Part shown: positions 11,320 through 21,949 of the stretch, piece after piece
How the letters are laid out: each line of letters opens with the position of its first letter
Numbering within the stretch: the stretch's first letter is position 1
DNA from: Castanea sativa
Taxonomy: Eukaryota > Streptophyta > Magnoliopsida > Fagales > Fagaceae
Assembly (NCBI RefSeq): GCF_040712315.1
Contig: NC_134013.1
Coordinates: forward strand, 9,707,001-9,771,000
DNA: 64,000 nt
Reading direction: 5' to 3'
Translations under genes and position numbers: made by a program
Notes under the pieces: model-generated
Databases searched by the model: none
Seen by the model: the letters and a program-made list of their open reading frames with translations, nothing else
Told to the model about the DNA's origin: nothing

Positions 11320-12618
11320 CTGCTGATAAAAAACTTCTCAATGGAAGAAGATCCAAAAATTTCCGAAGTGACACCAAGAGCCTTGTAGCTCAATGGTGTT
11401 GCCTGGTGTTTCCAATGGAGATGTCCAAGGTCAAATCCCCCTCTCCCACTCAAAAATGTATAAAAAAGAATGTGACAATTGAACTACTGGTGCTTGTTTA
11501 GAAACTTTTACACAGAAATTAATCACCTGCAGGGGAAAAAAGACAAAGATATGATATATCAATTAAATAAAGACAAATTAACTAGGAAATAACTTTTTGA
11601 GGAGCTCAAAAAAATGTGTAGTTGTACTAATAGAAAAGATCAAACATATAGCATACTCTGCCATCTACACGCACAACATCCAAAAGATAAACAACATATA
11701 TTCCATAACTATTTACCCGACAAAGTTAAGTGACATCCCAAAAATTTTGACATTTACCATTGAATATTCAAAAGCCCGGATTGTTAATTTCAAATGCCAA
11801 ATCACACGGTTTTAAACAAGAAAAAATGTTCATGCTAATAAATATGATCACAGCATACAAATTATGAATTCAATCTTGTAGGAATAATACAAACCATAAA
11901 TCACAAATATAATAAAACCCCACCAAAAAACAAACAAAAAAAAGATTAGATTGTTGAAAAAAAACACTATCAAGTAGCTATAAAACCCTAGAATTTATTG
12001 GGGTTGGCCTATACCAGATTCAAACATTTGAAAATTCACACCAAAAAAAAAAACCAAAAGAAAAAGCAAAATCCAACATGAATTCTTTTCTAGTAACCAA
12101 ATAAAGTTAACAATTTTGATTCATAAATGTCCACACACACATAGGGTTAATGGAATTCAAGAATTCTGACCCCGGAAAAATATGAAAAAAAAAAAAAATT
12201 CAAAATCACAACGAACGAACCAAACAGCTCCTCATATTAAATTAAGAATAAGAAAAACAAAACCTATAATACCGACGATTCCAAGGAATTTAAATTCAAT
12301 AAGTGCGAAAAAGAGAAAATAACAATAATAAATATATGGGTATATACATATATATATATATATATATAATTATATATATAGTCAAAAGCGCGTATTCAGA
12401 AATTATACGAACGCCGAAATATATAATTGGAATAGAAAATTGTATCAATTTTAATTCAGCTTCACTCGGATTCTGTGTTCAGAACCAATAAATCACAGGA
12501 AATAATTTTAATAATAATAAAATAAAAAACTTGCAATTACCCAAATTTCCTGCTATTAATTATTGAAAATTTTCTGAGAAACCAAACGCAAAGAAAGATT
12601 GAGAGAAGAAAATAGTAC
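11320..12618 (-). other. Intron in the 5' UTR of the cyclin T gene
   Basis: Donor CACAG|GTACTATT at 12619/12618 and acceptor AGCAG|GGGATT at 11320/11319 (minus strand) place a 1.3-kb intron before the ATG. It contains a SINE (about 11380-11466) and TA tracts near 12345. Confidence 0.65.
11380..11466 (+). mobile_element. tRNA-derived SINE
   Basis: A-box TAGCTCAATGGTG (11395-11407) and B-box GGTCAAATCCCC (11429-11440) at tRNA-like spacing, followed by an A-rich tail with the motif aaaaatgtataaaaaag. It lies in the 5' UTR intron of the cyclin T gene, opposite in strand to it. It is not a tRNA: no cloverleaf arms can be formed outside the boxes. Confidence 0.6.
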
Positions 12619-12662
12619 CTGTGAGGCGCTGAGGCTGAGAGAACCGAAATACGAAATATCGG
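12619..12662 (-). other. Non-coding first exon of the cyclin T gene
   Basis: The exon ends at the donor CACAG|GTAC (12619/12618). Its 5' limit is an estimate, about 25-30 bases below the TATA motif at 12693-12684. Confidence 0.45.
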
Positions 12663-12674
12663 ACTTGGGGCACA

Positions 12675-12693
12675 AAACCCTAATTTTTTTATA
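12675..12693 (-). promoter_or_regulatory. TATA box and telo-box-like motif of the cyclin T gene
   Basis: The minus strand reads TATAAAAAAA at 12693-12684. Just below it the plus strand has AAACCCTAA (12675-12683), the telo-box motif found in many plant promoters of growth-related genes. A GA tract lies upstream at 12763-12781. Placement relative to the first exon fits a core promoter; it is not tested. Confidence 0.4.
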
Positions 12694-12799
12694 AAAAAAT
12701 TAATTTTCTTTTTTGGGCTTTTGGGCGTGAAGTTCTTGGTGACTAAGTTACCGTTTGAGAGAGAGAGAGAGAGAGAGAGAGTCAACTAATAAGTCAAGT

Positions 12800-13364
12800 A
12801 ACTGTAGGTCTTCTAAGCTCTAAATGCCAACCCTTTTTATGGAAGGAGGGTAGGTCGGCTAGTGACTTAAAGTGTAATTTTTTTTCTTGATTAAAGGATT
12901 ACAACTTAAAGTTTAATTTAAGTAAACTAAGGTTTAGTGATGATTTATGCACTTAAAATTTTAAAACTTTATATTTAAGCATTAACCTTTTTTTTGTTAA
13001 TATATATATATATATATATATTTCTTATATGAAAAATCCCTTTTTAAGTGAGTTATTATATGCTATTCAAAAATAAATAAATAAAAAGTTAGGAAACTTA
13101 TATTTTTTTATATATAAAAGAAATGTGTTCTTTTTATGTTATTCAAGTATTGGGTAACGGAGGGTTTTAGTTAGTTGAATTAGTAAAAAATTTTGTCTTT
13201 GAGTTTCAAGAAATAACCTAACCCAAGTAATAAATAAATAAAAACCTTATAGCCACATAGAAAGAAGTTATCTAAATGTTTTATAACCTATGTGAACAAC
13301 TTTTTTTTTTTTCCTTAGAATCCAAGTGAACAACTTTACACACTTATTAGGATTAATATGTAGC
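12800..13364. other. Intergenic, no gene seen
   Basis: AT-rich upstream flank of the cyclin T gene with a TA tract at about 13002-13021. No exon or element ends recognised. Confidence 0.45.
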
Positions 13365-13531
13365 TACTGCACACCCTTGACACGATGGTCACTCTATAAA
13401 TATAAATATTTATGAAGTGTGAGGGCCAAAGGTCAAGATTTATGTCTCTCGAAGTGAGTTTCATATACATATACACTTAAATTAAGCTGTAGTAAAAATT
13501 TTATCTTATATAAAAAAAATAAATAAATAAA
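13365..13531 (+). mobile_element. tRNA-like SINE, copy 2 of the 6.1-kb family
   Basis: Begins agctactgcacacccttgac, has A-box-like acgatggtcactc and B-box-like gtcaagatttatgtctc, and ends at tcttatataaaaaaaataaa (poly-A-like tail). It aligns end to end with the reverse complement of 6109-6267, including both internal boxes and the tail motif. Confidence 0.65.
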
Positions 13532-13552
13532 AAGCCGTGTATACCACTCTTC

Positions 13553-14409
13553 GGAGAAAATAGTAAAATAGCTTTAAGTTTCAAACAATATAATTAGTAG
13601 TTACTGATTAGAAACTATATATTTTACTAGCATCTCGAGTCTAAAAGACTCGATTTTGGGGCTATAAATCGAGTCTTTAATGCTCGATTTTTATAGTTTA
13701 ATTCTGTCTGATGTGGCATATTTTCCACGTGGCAACTACCTAGAAATCGAGTCTCTAAGACTCGATTTACAAACCCAAAATAAAAAAAATCTAAGTCTTT
13801 TGCCATCTGAAATCCACAGCCATCAAAATCCACAACAACCATCAAAATTCATCCACCACCATGTGAAGATCAAGACTGAACAGAACCCAGCACGCACAAA
13901 AAAAAAAACCATTGCCCCAGATCCATGGCTGCCTGGGTCTCGCCGGCCGGGGTCGCGCGACTTGGGGCGCGCCGGCCTGGGTCGCGCGACCTGGGCGCGC
14001 TGGCCTGGGTCGCGCGTCCTGGGGCGCGCCGGCCCGTCGCGCGACACTGGGGCTCGCCGCCCGGGTCGCGCGACCTGGGCTCCCCGGCCTGGGTCCGCGT
14101 GGGTCGGCGGCGGCTGGGCGTGCAGGAGGAGGAGGAAGAAAGAAGCAGTGAGAAAAAAGAAGCAGATTGAGAGTAGTGAGGAAGAAAGACCGGAGTGAAA
14201 CGCAGAAAATGGAAAAAATAGGAAGAAAATAGGGAAAGATATTAGACATAAATCGAGTCTTAGAGACTCGATTTCCAGGTAGTTGCCACGTGGAAAATAT
14301 GCCACATCAGATAGAATTAAACCATAAAAATAGAGCATTAAAGATAGTTTGTAATCAGTAACTGCTAATTATATTGTTTGAAACTTAAAGCTATTTTACT
14401 ATTTTCTCC
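13553..14409. mobile_element. Mutator-like element (Pack-MULE-like) with GC-rich cargo
   Basis: The element has long terminal inverted repeats: GGAGAAAATAGTAAAATAGC at 13553 and its exact complement ending at 14409. The arms stay similar for about 170 bp. A perfect 9-bp duplication ccactcttc flanks it (13544-13552 and 14410-14418), the Mutator hallmark. The left arm has about 57 extra bases (about 13617-13675) containing the palindromic motif ctcgagtctaaaagactcga. There is no transposase. Between the arms lies about 400 bp that includes a strongly GC-rich tandem-repeat block. Overlapping open frames on both strands (for example 13680-14198 plus and 14338-13823 minus) run through arms and cargo, so they are by-products of base composition and I do not call them genes. 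Confidence 0.85.
13920..14130. repeat. GC-rich degenerate minisatellite in the MULE
   Basis: Units of roughly 30-36 bp built on gcctgggtcgcgcgacctgg recur about six times (starts near 13936, 13976, 14005, 14060, 14085). The block is extremely rich in G and C and CpG in a genome that is otherwise AT-rich, so it probably was copied from another locus. It is read open in several frames with Gly/Arg/Pro-rich products. Confidence 0.75.
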
Positions 14410-14418
14410 CCACTCTTC

Positions 14419-15360
14419 TAGTTTTCTTTTTTCTTTTTTTTTTTCTTTTAACTTGCTTTACTCCATCGAGTAATGCAATGGAAAACAATTGAACTAATAT
14501 TGTTCATGTCTGATTTCCAAAGGATATGAAATAGTTTTGTAGACCAATTATTAAAATTTTGCCAAATATTTTGAGGAAATATATAAAAGATTTTAACTAC
14601 ATTGTTGCGATGTGTAACATTTTTAGGTAAATGAATCTATGATCTCAAAAACTAACCCAAAAAAAAAAAAGTAGATCTATATTCTCTGTTGAGAAATATC
14701 CAAAACAAAACTGAGAGTTGGAACTTTACTTCCCAGTTCATTGTGTAGCATTGCTTCGTAACATTACTTCATGAACTTTGCTACATGTTGTCAAAGTTCA
14801 AAACTGGGCAGGTTACTTATATTCACTCAAATGGTTTGATTTCTTAAGGCGTTTTTCATTTCCATTCATCTAAAGGCTATCGCATCTGGCTTTTCTAGCC
14901 AGGATAAAAAATAACAGGAGCTAATTATTCAGTAGTCCTACATTATACACACAAAGATCTATTTAGGAAGCAGATTTTTTCTCTCTACCCTACCCTTTTC
15001 TTTTTCATTAGTAATTCAGAGGCACAAATCTCAATACTATGATTGCTAGAGGAACAATTCTCGGAACAAGGGAAAAAAAGAATAGTCATCAGAACAAAAG
15101 TCATTATTTTCTCATTAAGACATTGGTGACAATCATAAACCATACCATGGCATGTCTTTGTCTGCTACAAACTTAAGCTATCCTGTAATTCAAGACCTAA
15201 CATCTCAAAACTTCTAATGTTTTGGGGGCACTAAAGAAAGATTGAACTACAGCCAGCAACATGAATGCAGACAGAACCTCTTTTTTTTTTTTTTTTGATA
15301 AGTTAATGCAGACAGAACCATTAACAGTGAGCCTGTTTGAATGTATCTGAAACATCATTC
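14419..15360. other. Downstream flank of DRE2
   Basis: No exon or element ends found. The 3' UTR of DRE2 must occupy part of it below 15361. A T-run near 15282-15297 sits in a partly repeated phrase (aatgcagacagaacc twice, at 15263 and 15305), which may be the duplication of a small insertion. Confidence 0.4.
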
Positions 15361-18300
15361 CTATATGTCTGCTACAAGGAAGTTCCCAGATAGCGATACC
15401 TGCATAAAGACATAAGTCGAATATTTACACTAGTTTCTCACTTATACGTAATCCTAAAATTGAGAGGATGGGAAGGGAGGGCTTGTGATTTTAGATACCT
15501 TCTCGCCAAGCTTGAATGGTGGAAGACCCTTGTAAGGGCATGTACCGCACCGAAAAGCATCCCCCAGTCCACACTGCAGGTTGTATAAGAATTTTTAGCG
15601 CATTGTTATTAGTAACATTTATGAAAAAGGGTGATTTAGATATTTTCAGCACGGTCTAGCAACAAGCAACTGCATGCATGACATAATGAAGGACAGTTTT
15701 GACGTTTTCATTGAGCCCTTGAGGTCTACTGAGGCAAATTTTGTCCTTTGATCATCCTGTACTTCTAAAGGTTTTGATAAATAAAAAACCACTATAACCT
15801 TAGTTTACTTCTAAACAACCCCATTAAAGCATACAAGCTACATGTACAGGCATGCCACTTCAATCAGTCTTAAAGATAAATGCTAATCAACATATGCAGC
15901 CCAAAAATGTCAATCCATGCAGCAACTAAAATTCATATCAAGCAATATAAGACATACACTGCCACATGCTGATTGAGGATTATTGATCTGCTCTGCAGTG
16001 AATCCCAACTGTACTTTCTTCTCTTCTTCAGCCCTTCCACATGTGCAGTTTTTGCAAGCTTTCCTTGTGCTTCCAACTTCACAATCATCAACTGCACAAG
16101 CATAATGTTAGATACATGGAAAGGTAAAAAGGGATTGGGGGAAGGCATCAGAACCAAGACTTAACCAAACCCCGTTCAAGAAAGATAACGAGACAACTGT
16201 TTTAGGCTCCTGTTATATCTTACCCTGTGGTAGCTGTGGTTTCTTCAAGTCCTCTTCACTTAATAAGCTATCTTCATCAATCAGATCAAAATCATCATCA
16301 ATCTGGACTTTAGGTAAAGTTTTGGTGGCCTTTTTTATGGCAAATGAAGAGCCAATCTTCCACGAAGGTTTCTTAGCCTTAACCTATGAACAAAGAAGAA
16401 GACACTTATCAACTACAAATATAAACCTCCTAATCAAGTTTACTTCACATCCAATACGAACTAAAAATAATAAACCTCTCAATAAAGGAGATGGTATGAG
16501 AAGTATTCATTCTTTCACATTCATCATCTAGAATGTAGCTGCAACCTGATGGAACCACCTACATAACTTTAAAATAATCAAAACCATCCACCCCAAATTA
16601 TATCTGAAACTGAACATGGTGTTGAGGTCCAGAAACTACATAAATTAAACTCCCATTCAAGTGGCAAAAAGAAAAGGGGTTACACAAACTGTGCGCAAAA
16701 ATACTAAATGGCCTTTTTCATCTTATTTGTCTTAATTACAAATAGATGATAAAAATTAATAAATATGGTATTCATTCTTCACTCATCCTATCCATATCCA
16801 CTTAAAGCTTCTTTGTTCTTCTTCTGGTTTCGAATCTAATTTTAAGAGCTTGTGTAATCAACTCACTGAGACTTTACAGCACTTGGCTGGTCAGGCTCAG
16901 GATGGCTGGTTTACGTTCAAGCTCTAGAACCTTTAACATTTTGTTTAATGATTACAGTTGTATAGTTGTCTACCTTTGTCAACATGTGAGAAAGATAAGG
17001 AGTTTTTTGAACATAAACTATTAGGAAGTTCATTCACATTTTTTGAAGATGAAATTCGTGAATGTTCTCATCCAAAATATTTTCCTGTAAAATCTGTTCA
17101 GTTTCTAAATGAGGATCATTTGGGCTATATTACTAAGATATAACTTAATTATAGATTTATTCACAGAATTGTGTGTTAGCACCATGTTAATCTGACATTC
17201 TCTATTGTGATTGAATCCGGCTTATAGATGGAAAGGAACTGGAGGAACTCAAAATTAGGAGCAAGGAAAAAGATAAACTTTATAGAGATGAAATGAGCAG
17301 GACTGCCAATCTAATAGAGGAAAAAGGTAAACATTTTGCTTGACAGATTTTTAGGTGGAATTTGTCATTTTTATTACTAAAGGCTGACAGCTTGCGACTC
17401 CCATGGACTGCAGATTCATATGGAAAAATGAGAAAATATAACCGAATAAATTTAAATCACAGCAATTATTGAAGAACTTCATTAGGCTTTGATTTCACTA
17501 TCTATTTATCACTTTGGAAGAAATATAAAGTTCAAGCATCAAAGCACCATAAGATTTGCATATACTAGGTTCACCTTCACGGTTCAAAGAATAATAAAGT
17601 AGATGGCCATTGGAGCTATGCAGTTATAATCAGTTTTGGAAACAAAGCCAAATTCCTTACCATATGGTATATACATCTTAAAATCTCCAATTTTTAGAAA
17701 GGGTTGCATTGAGGGGGTAGAGAAAAAAATAATACCACTTTAAACAGCCTTAGACACAGAAACTTACCCCAAAAGACTGAACTTCTGATGGAACCGTTGA
17801 TTTGAGAACTCCCACTTCTAAGAAACCCGCCAACAGTAACTTGCGCTCAAGAACAGAGGTTATCTGTAAGAAACTCCTATTAAAATCTATCACTTCAAAC
17901 TAATTTCATATAATCACAAAACTTCAAACTAATTACCTTATCTGTTTCCACCGTAGTAGACTGAGGATTCTTATGAACTAGGATTGTCCCATCAGGCTTC
18001 AATACTCTTAAGATTTCCTCAAATAACTGGTCAGTGGGAAATTCAACTGATCTACAGATACTAATAACAGTCTCGAAAGAGGAAGACTCCACAGGCAGCT
18101 TATCTATTGTAAGTCAAGACCATAATCAGAAGAGAAATAAGAACAGAATATTTGAATTAGAACTACTATGGAAACATTCTTAAAAAAAAGAGGCTTGAAT
18201 TTAAAAGACCCTGTAAGAAGGTCAGGTAAAAAAAAGGGCTAATAGAGTTATAAAATTATATATCTTGTTAGAAGGGGTTTGTAAAACCAAGCTATTTATA

Positions 18301-18471
18301 ATCTGAAAAGGCTGAAATTATACAATAAATGGCATGAAGACTTCCCTATAAGAAGAAGCATAAGAAATGGCTATAAATAATCATCATGATCCAAAATTTT
18401 CTATAATTAAATTAAGAGGAAAAGAAATAAGGAATAAAATAATTACTGGTTAAGTTTGTGAAAATAAAAGT

Positions 18472-18506
<35 letters not shown>

Positions 18507-19420
18507 TTGCTCAATCCAAATATGGTCTTGAATTTCAAAATTATTGTAGGAAAAATATTATTCTACATTCCCCAGTTCTATATCACTGAGATATCAGGCT
18601 GAAGCCACAGAGCTTCTACGCATACACAAAGAGTTCACATAACTAGACTACAAGCTACACAAACTACCTTCATTCCCCAGTTCTATATCACCGAGATATC
18701 AGGCTGAAGCCACAGAGCTTCTACGCATACACAAAGAGTTCACATAACTAGACTACAAGCTACACAAACTACCTTCATACAATCTATTACTAACTTTAGC
18801 AAGAATTATGTATGTTAAATTCAGAATTGAAAAGGACACATTTTTTTATTGGATAAATAGAAGGGGGAAGAAAGTCACAAATCATACTACACTCCTGATA
18901 TCATAGAGATAAATGAAAAAGAATCATGCCAACCCCACATGAGAGAGAGAGAGTAAAAGGAAGGTGATAGAAGGTATAATGGACATTGAAACAGTCAAAA
19001 AGAGAAGCAAAAGCTAAATTTAATAACATAAATGGAGAGAGATGAGTGTGTATTTTTTCAAGGATATTACTTCTATAAGATTTGATCTAGTGAATGGCTA
19101 GTACCCAGTAATAATAAGAAATAAGTTACACGGTCCCAGCAGCAACCTCAATTTGGATGAATAGGCACATAATTAATGCAGTCTAACTCAACTCTCAATG
19201 GATTACCCTATATTTACATCTATAGAACTATGAATTGCACATAGATCACTGTTACAAAACCCAAAAGAGGCGAGAGAAACATACTCAAAGAAGATGCTTG
19301 AGTGATAATTTTAAGATCACATTGTTCAACCCCTTGAATACCGAGCTCACTCGCTGCAGTAGAAACAGCGTTAATTGAGAGAACTGAATCATCTGTAAAT
19401 GCCAGCAGACTACCCTTCAT
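15361..19420 (-). CDS. DRE2: Anamorsin homolog DRE2 (cytosolic Fe-S cluster assembly factor)
   Basis: Seven coding exons, minus strand: 19420-19285, 18103-17937, 17863-17768, 16383-16224, 16091-15958, 15573-15499, 15399-15361; all GT-AG, frame kept, 268 aa. Residues 1-about 130 form the N-terminal methyltransferase-like fold ([12 protein letters not shown]). An acidic linker follows ([19 protein letters not shown]). The C-terminal CIAPIN1 domain holds both cluster motifs: C190-X8-C199-X2-C202-X-C204 for the [2Fe-2S] site and the twin CX2C pair C229-X2-C232-X7-C240-X2-C243 ([18 protein letters not shown]). It ends [10 protein letters not shown], as in the family. DRE2 takes electrons from the diflavin reductase TAH18/ATR3 for cytosolic Fe-S assembly. 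All key cysteines are present. The ATG lies 12 bases after a 5' UTR intron acceptor (19433/19432). Confidence 0.95.
18477..18503. repeat. (TA)n microsatellite in DRE2 intron
   Basis: TA repeats within the intron between the first and second coding exons of DRE2. Confidence 0.85.
18566..18775. repeat. 105-bp tandem duplication in DRE2 intron
   Basis: Two almost identical 105-bp units (18566-18670 and 18671-18775), each from cattccccagttctatatca to ctacacaaactacctt. Only single-base differences are visible, so the duplication is recent. It lies between the first two coding exons and touches neither splice site. Confidence 0.95.
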
Positions 19421-19432
19421 TGTGGTGGTATC

Positions 19433-20801
19433 CTACAAAAGACCATATATCAAAATGTAAAATGTCCAGCTGCCCAAATCAAATACCAATCTTTCTTTAA
19501 CAGTTAAATAATGCTGGGTAAACTTCGCAAATAAGAATTTGAGAGACACTTTTGACTCCCAATAATAATGATTAAAACACAAAAAAGAAGGATGATAAAC
19601 AAAGAAGAAGAAAGAAAACTAAATACATATAGAACTCATGATCAACACGAAAACAAAAACCTAAAATAGTCTCATCATTCATATTACAGATATGATTTCA
19701 TCTCCCTCTTCAACATTTAAATAATATTTTTTCTTAGTTTACAATAGAATAAAGGAAAAGTAAATGGAGAAAATAAATTTAAAAAATGAAAGTCATATGT
19801 TGCATCCTGGGACTAATACATAAGTGGTGGGTATTGCCCCACTCAGTTCACACCACCTCAATCTCTTCTTTAGCAAAAACAATGTTGCAAATTACAGTTA
19901 AAGTACCTTTAAAAGCAGAGCGAGCCGTCCAGGTGGCCGCCAAGTTTCAATTGGAGAAAATGAGGGGGGAGGGATGGTTGTGTTAGGGTTTGGAAAATCT
20001 CTTATTATGTTGGTAAAACTCGTCGTTTTGAATAACCCTCTCTCTCTCTCAACTTTTTTTCTTTTTTTCTTTCCTTTCTAATTTTAGCTTTCCACTCTTA
20101 GTATCATCATAGTTGGGGAGGTGTGTTTTGAACTAGAGGCACAGGCCACCACCAAAAATGCCATTACCATTGGACTATCACTTGAACCCCAATCTTGGGT
20201 TTTAGATATCCAACCAATTACAGATACCAAAGAGAAAAATTTCAATGACCAGAGTTCAAGGTTCCTCAAATTTATTAAGCTTTACTTCAAAATTACACAA
20301 AGAGACAGATTACAGGCACAACCAAGTTATGGAATTAATATGTAATCATCTATTCTTCAACCAAAAAAAAGAAAAAAGTAAGTCATCTATGATTGCTTCA
20401 AATTTTGCAATTTCATATATCCCACAATCATAAATATATACAATAAATACAAATGAATAAACAAAATAAGCAAAGCTAACAACAAAAACTCTGCCAATCA
20501 TCTGAGCCTAATAGCCTGAGCAGTACAAAAATTAACAAAAACCAAGTCTAATATAACAATTTTGAATTATATATGAAATTATTCTTAACGCAAAAAAAGA
20601 AAATAAAAATAAAAATAAAAATAAGCACTCCAGTAAATCATAGACATAGATCAATATAAAAATAATAGTAAAATTACAAATCAAAAAGAAAAAGAACAAA
20701 GGCGATCAGAGAAAATGCGGTTTAATCTGCGAAAAATTAAATAAAATAAAATAAATAAAAACTAAGACGTAAAAAAAAAAAAAAAAAAAAAAAAGACTCA
20801 C
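19433..20801 (-). other. Intron in the 5' UTR of DRE2
   Basis: Donor CATATG|GTGAGT (20802/20801) and acceptor TTGTAG|GATACC (19433/19432) bound a 1.37-kb leader intron. It contains a possible SINE (20060-20225) and an A-run at 20771-20794. Confidence 0.7.
20060..20225 (-). mobile_element. Possible tRNA-derived SINE
   Basis: On the minus strand an A-box-like ATAGTCCAATGGTAATGG precedes a B-box-like CTAGTTCAAAACAC by about 32 bases, and the unit ends in an A-rich tail (T-rich 20055-20080). No target duplication found, so the call is tentative. Confidence 0.35.
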
Positions 20802-20940
20802 CATATGGATCAGATCTTGGAACAGAAGACAAAGAAGAAGAAGAAGAAGAATCGAGAAAGCCTTGATTTGGCGAAAGAAAGTTAAGGAACACTTTGCTGT
20901 TTGCCGAATGCTATTTGATTTTGAGGCAGTTGTGTTTGTC
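20802..20940 (-). other. Non-coding first exon of DRE2
   Basis: The exon ends at the strong donor CATATG|GTGAGT. The leader has a CTT repeat (plus strand gaagaagaagaagaagaag, about 20832-20850). The transcription start is an estimate: an AT-rich AATAAATAAATA motif on the minus strand lies at about 20969-20981. Confidence 0.5.
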
Positions 20941-20982
20941 AAGGGAGAGGGCGTGTTGTTTGAAGGGAGTATTTATTTATTA

Positions 20983-21949
20983 GGTAAAGTTTTGACTAAT
21001 ATCAACAGAAGTCCAAAACTTTTCAAGAGTAACCAAGTTGGTCCCTGGACACCATTTGGTTCCTAAACGGCGTTTAGGCCCGTTACTAATTCTAAGCTTA
21101 ACCTAACTTTTCTCCTCTCTTTTCTCTCAAATCCTGTCTTTTCTCAGACGCTTTTTCTTCTCTGTTCTCTCTCTCTCTCCCACAACTGCAAAACTACCAT
21201 ACTGTGCTCACTCTTCGAATCAGTGCCATGAGATTGAACCGCTGCCGCTCCTCCTTAAAGGCTCCGATCGGGTGCTCCCGACACAAGCTTTGGTGTTCCT
21301 CAGCCATGGAAGAGAGTGTTTGCATTTGTGTTTCTGTTTGGGTTTGTCTTTGAGTTTAGGGAACGTTTGGCGGAGACCCACGACCTCTGCAACCACCACA
21401 GGCGGCGAATCACGCCGGAAACACCAACCACTGGCCACTAATCTTTCTCCTCCTCCTTTGTTGGTTCGGGTCTTGGTTGGTTTAGGGATTGGGTTTTCTC
21501 TGGGTGACAAAAAGATTGGGTGATTTTTTATTTATTTGTTTTGGGTTTGAAAGGCGGGGTTTGGATATGGTTATTTGTGGATCTGTGGGTATTTTTTGAT
21601 TTGGGTTTTGTTACCAAGATGTAAGCGGGTATTTAGGATCATATTTCTTATTCAAGACTTTATCAGTTAGAATTCACATCTCAAAATTGTTCGAACATGG
21701 TGTTTTTGTTGGCGTATGAATGATTATGGACATGTATATATGTGTGCTTTGTGATCAGGGATTTTTGGGGTTTCAGGTTTCACAGCTCAGAGATATTAGC
21801 ACGAACATAAACATTCGGTAAAGAAGAGTAACGGGCCTAAACGCCGTTTAGACACCAAATTGTGTCCAGGGACCCACTTGGTTATTTTTGAAAATATTTG
21901 GACGTTGAAGGTATTAGCTGAGACCTTAGTACTTTATTGAAATTTACCC
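20983..21949. mobile_element. Long-TIR DNA transposon carrying gene-like sequence
   Basis: Inverted arms of about 100 bp: left gtaaccaagttggtccctgg then aaacggcgtttaggcccgtt; right arm, reverse complemented, gives the same order with few changes (ataaccaagtgggtccctgg, then the identical aaacggcgtttaggcccgtt). Outer ends share GGTAAA. An exact target duplication could not be found in the AT-rich flanks. The roughly 730 bp between the arms look like the 5' part of a host gene: CT-rich leader, a GC-richer stretch of possible coding sequence (21220-21520) and a T/G-rich intron-like part. No transposase. Long TIRs with gene-like cargo suggest a Pack-MULE. The left end abuts the DRE2 core promoter. 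Confidence 0.65.

Noticed and set aside
11395..11440. True tRNA gene
   Set aside because: Only the A and B boxes fit; acceptor and anticodon stems do not pair and a SINE tail follows.
13680..14198. 172-aa plus-strand frame (and 171- and 135-aa minus-strand frames over the same bases) as new genes
   Set aside because: They run through both MULE arms and the GC-rich cargo, overlap in several frames and lack splice or family support; high GC content alone removes stop codons.
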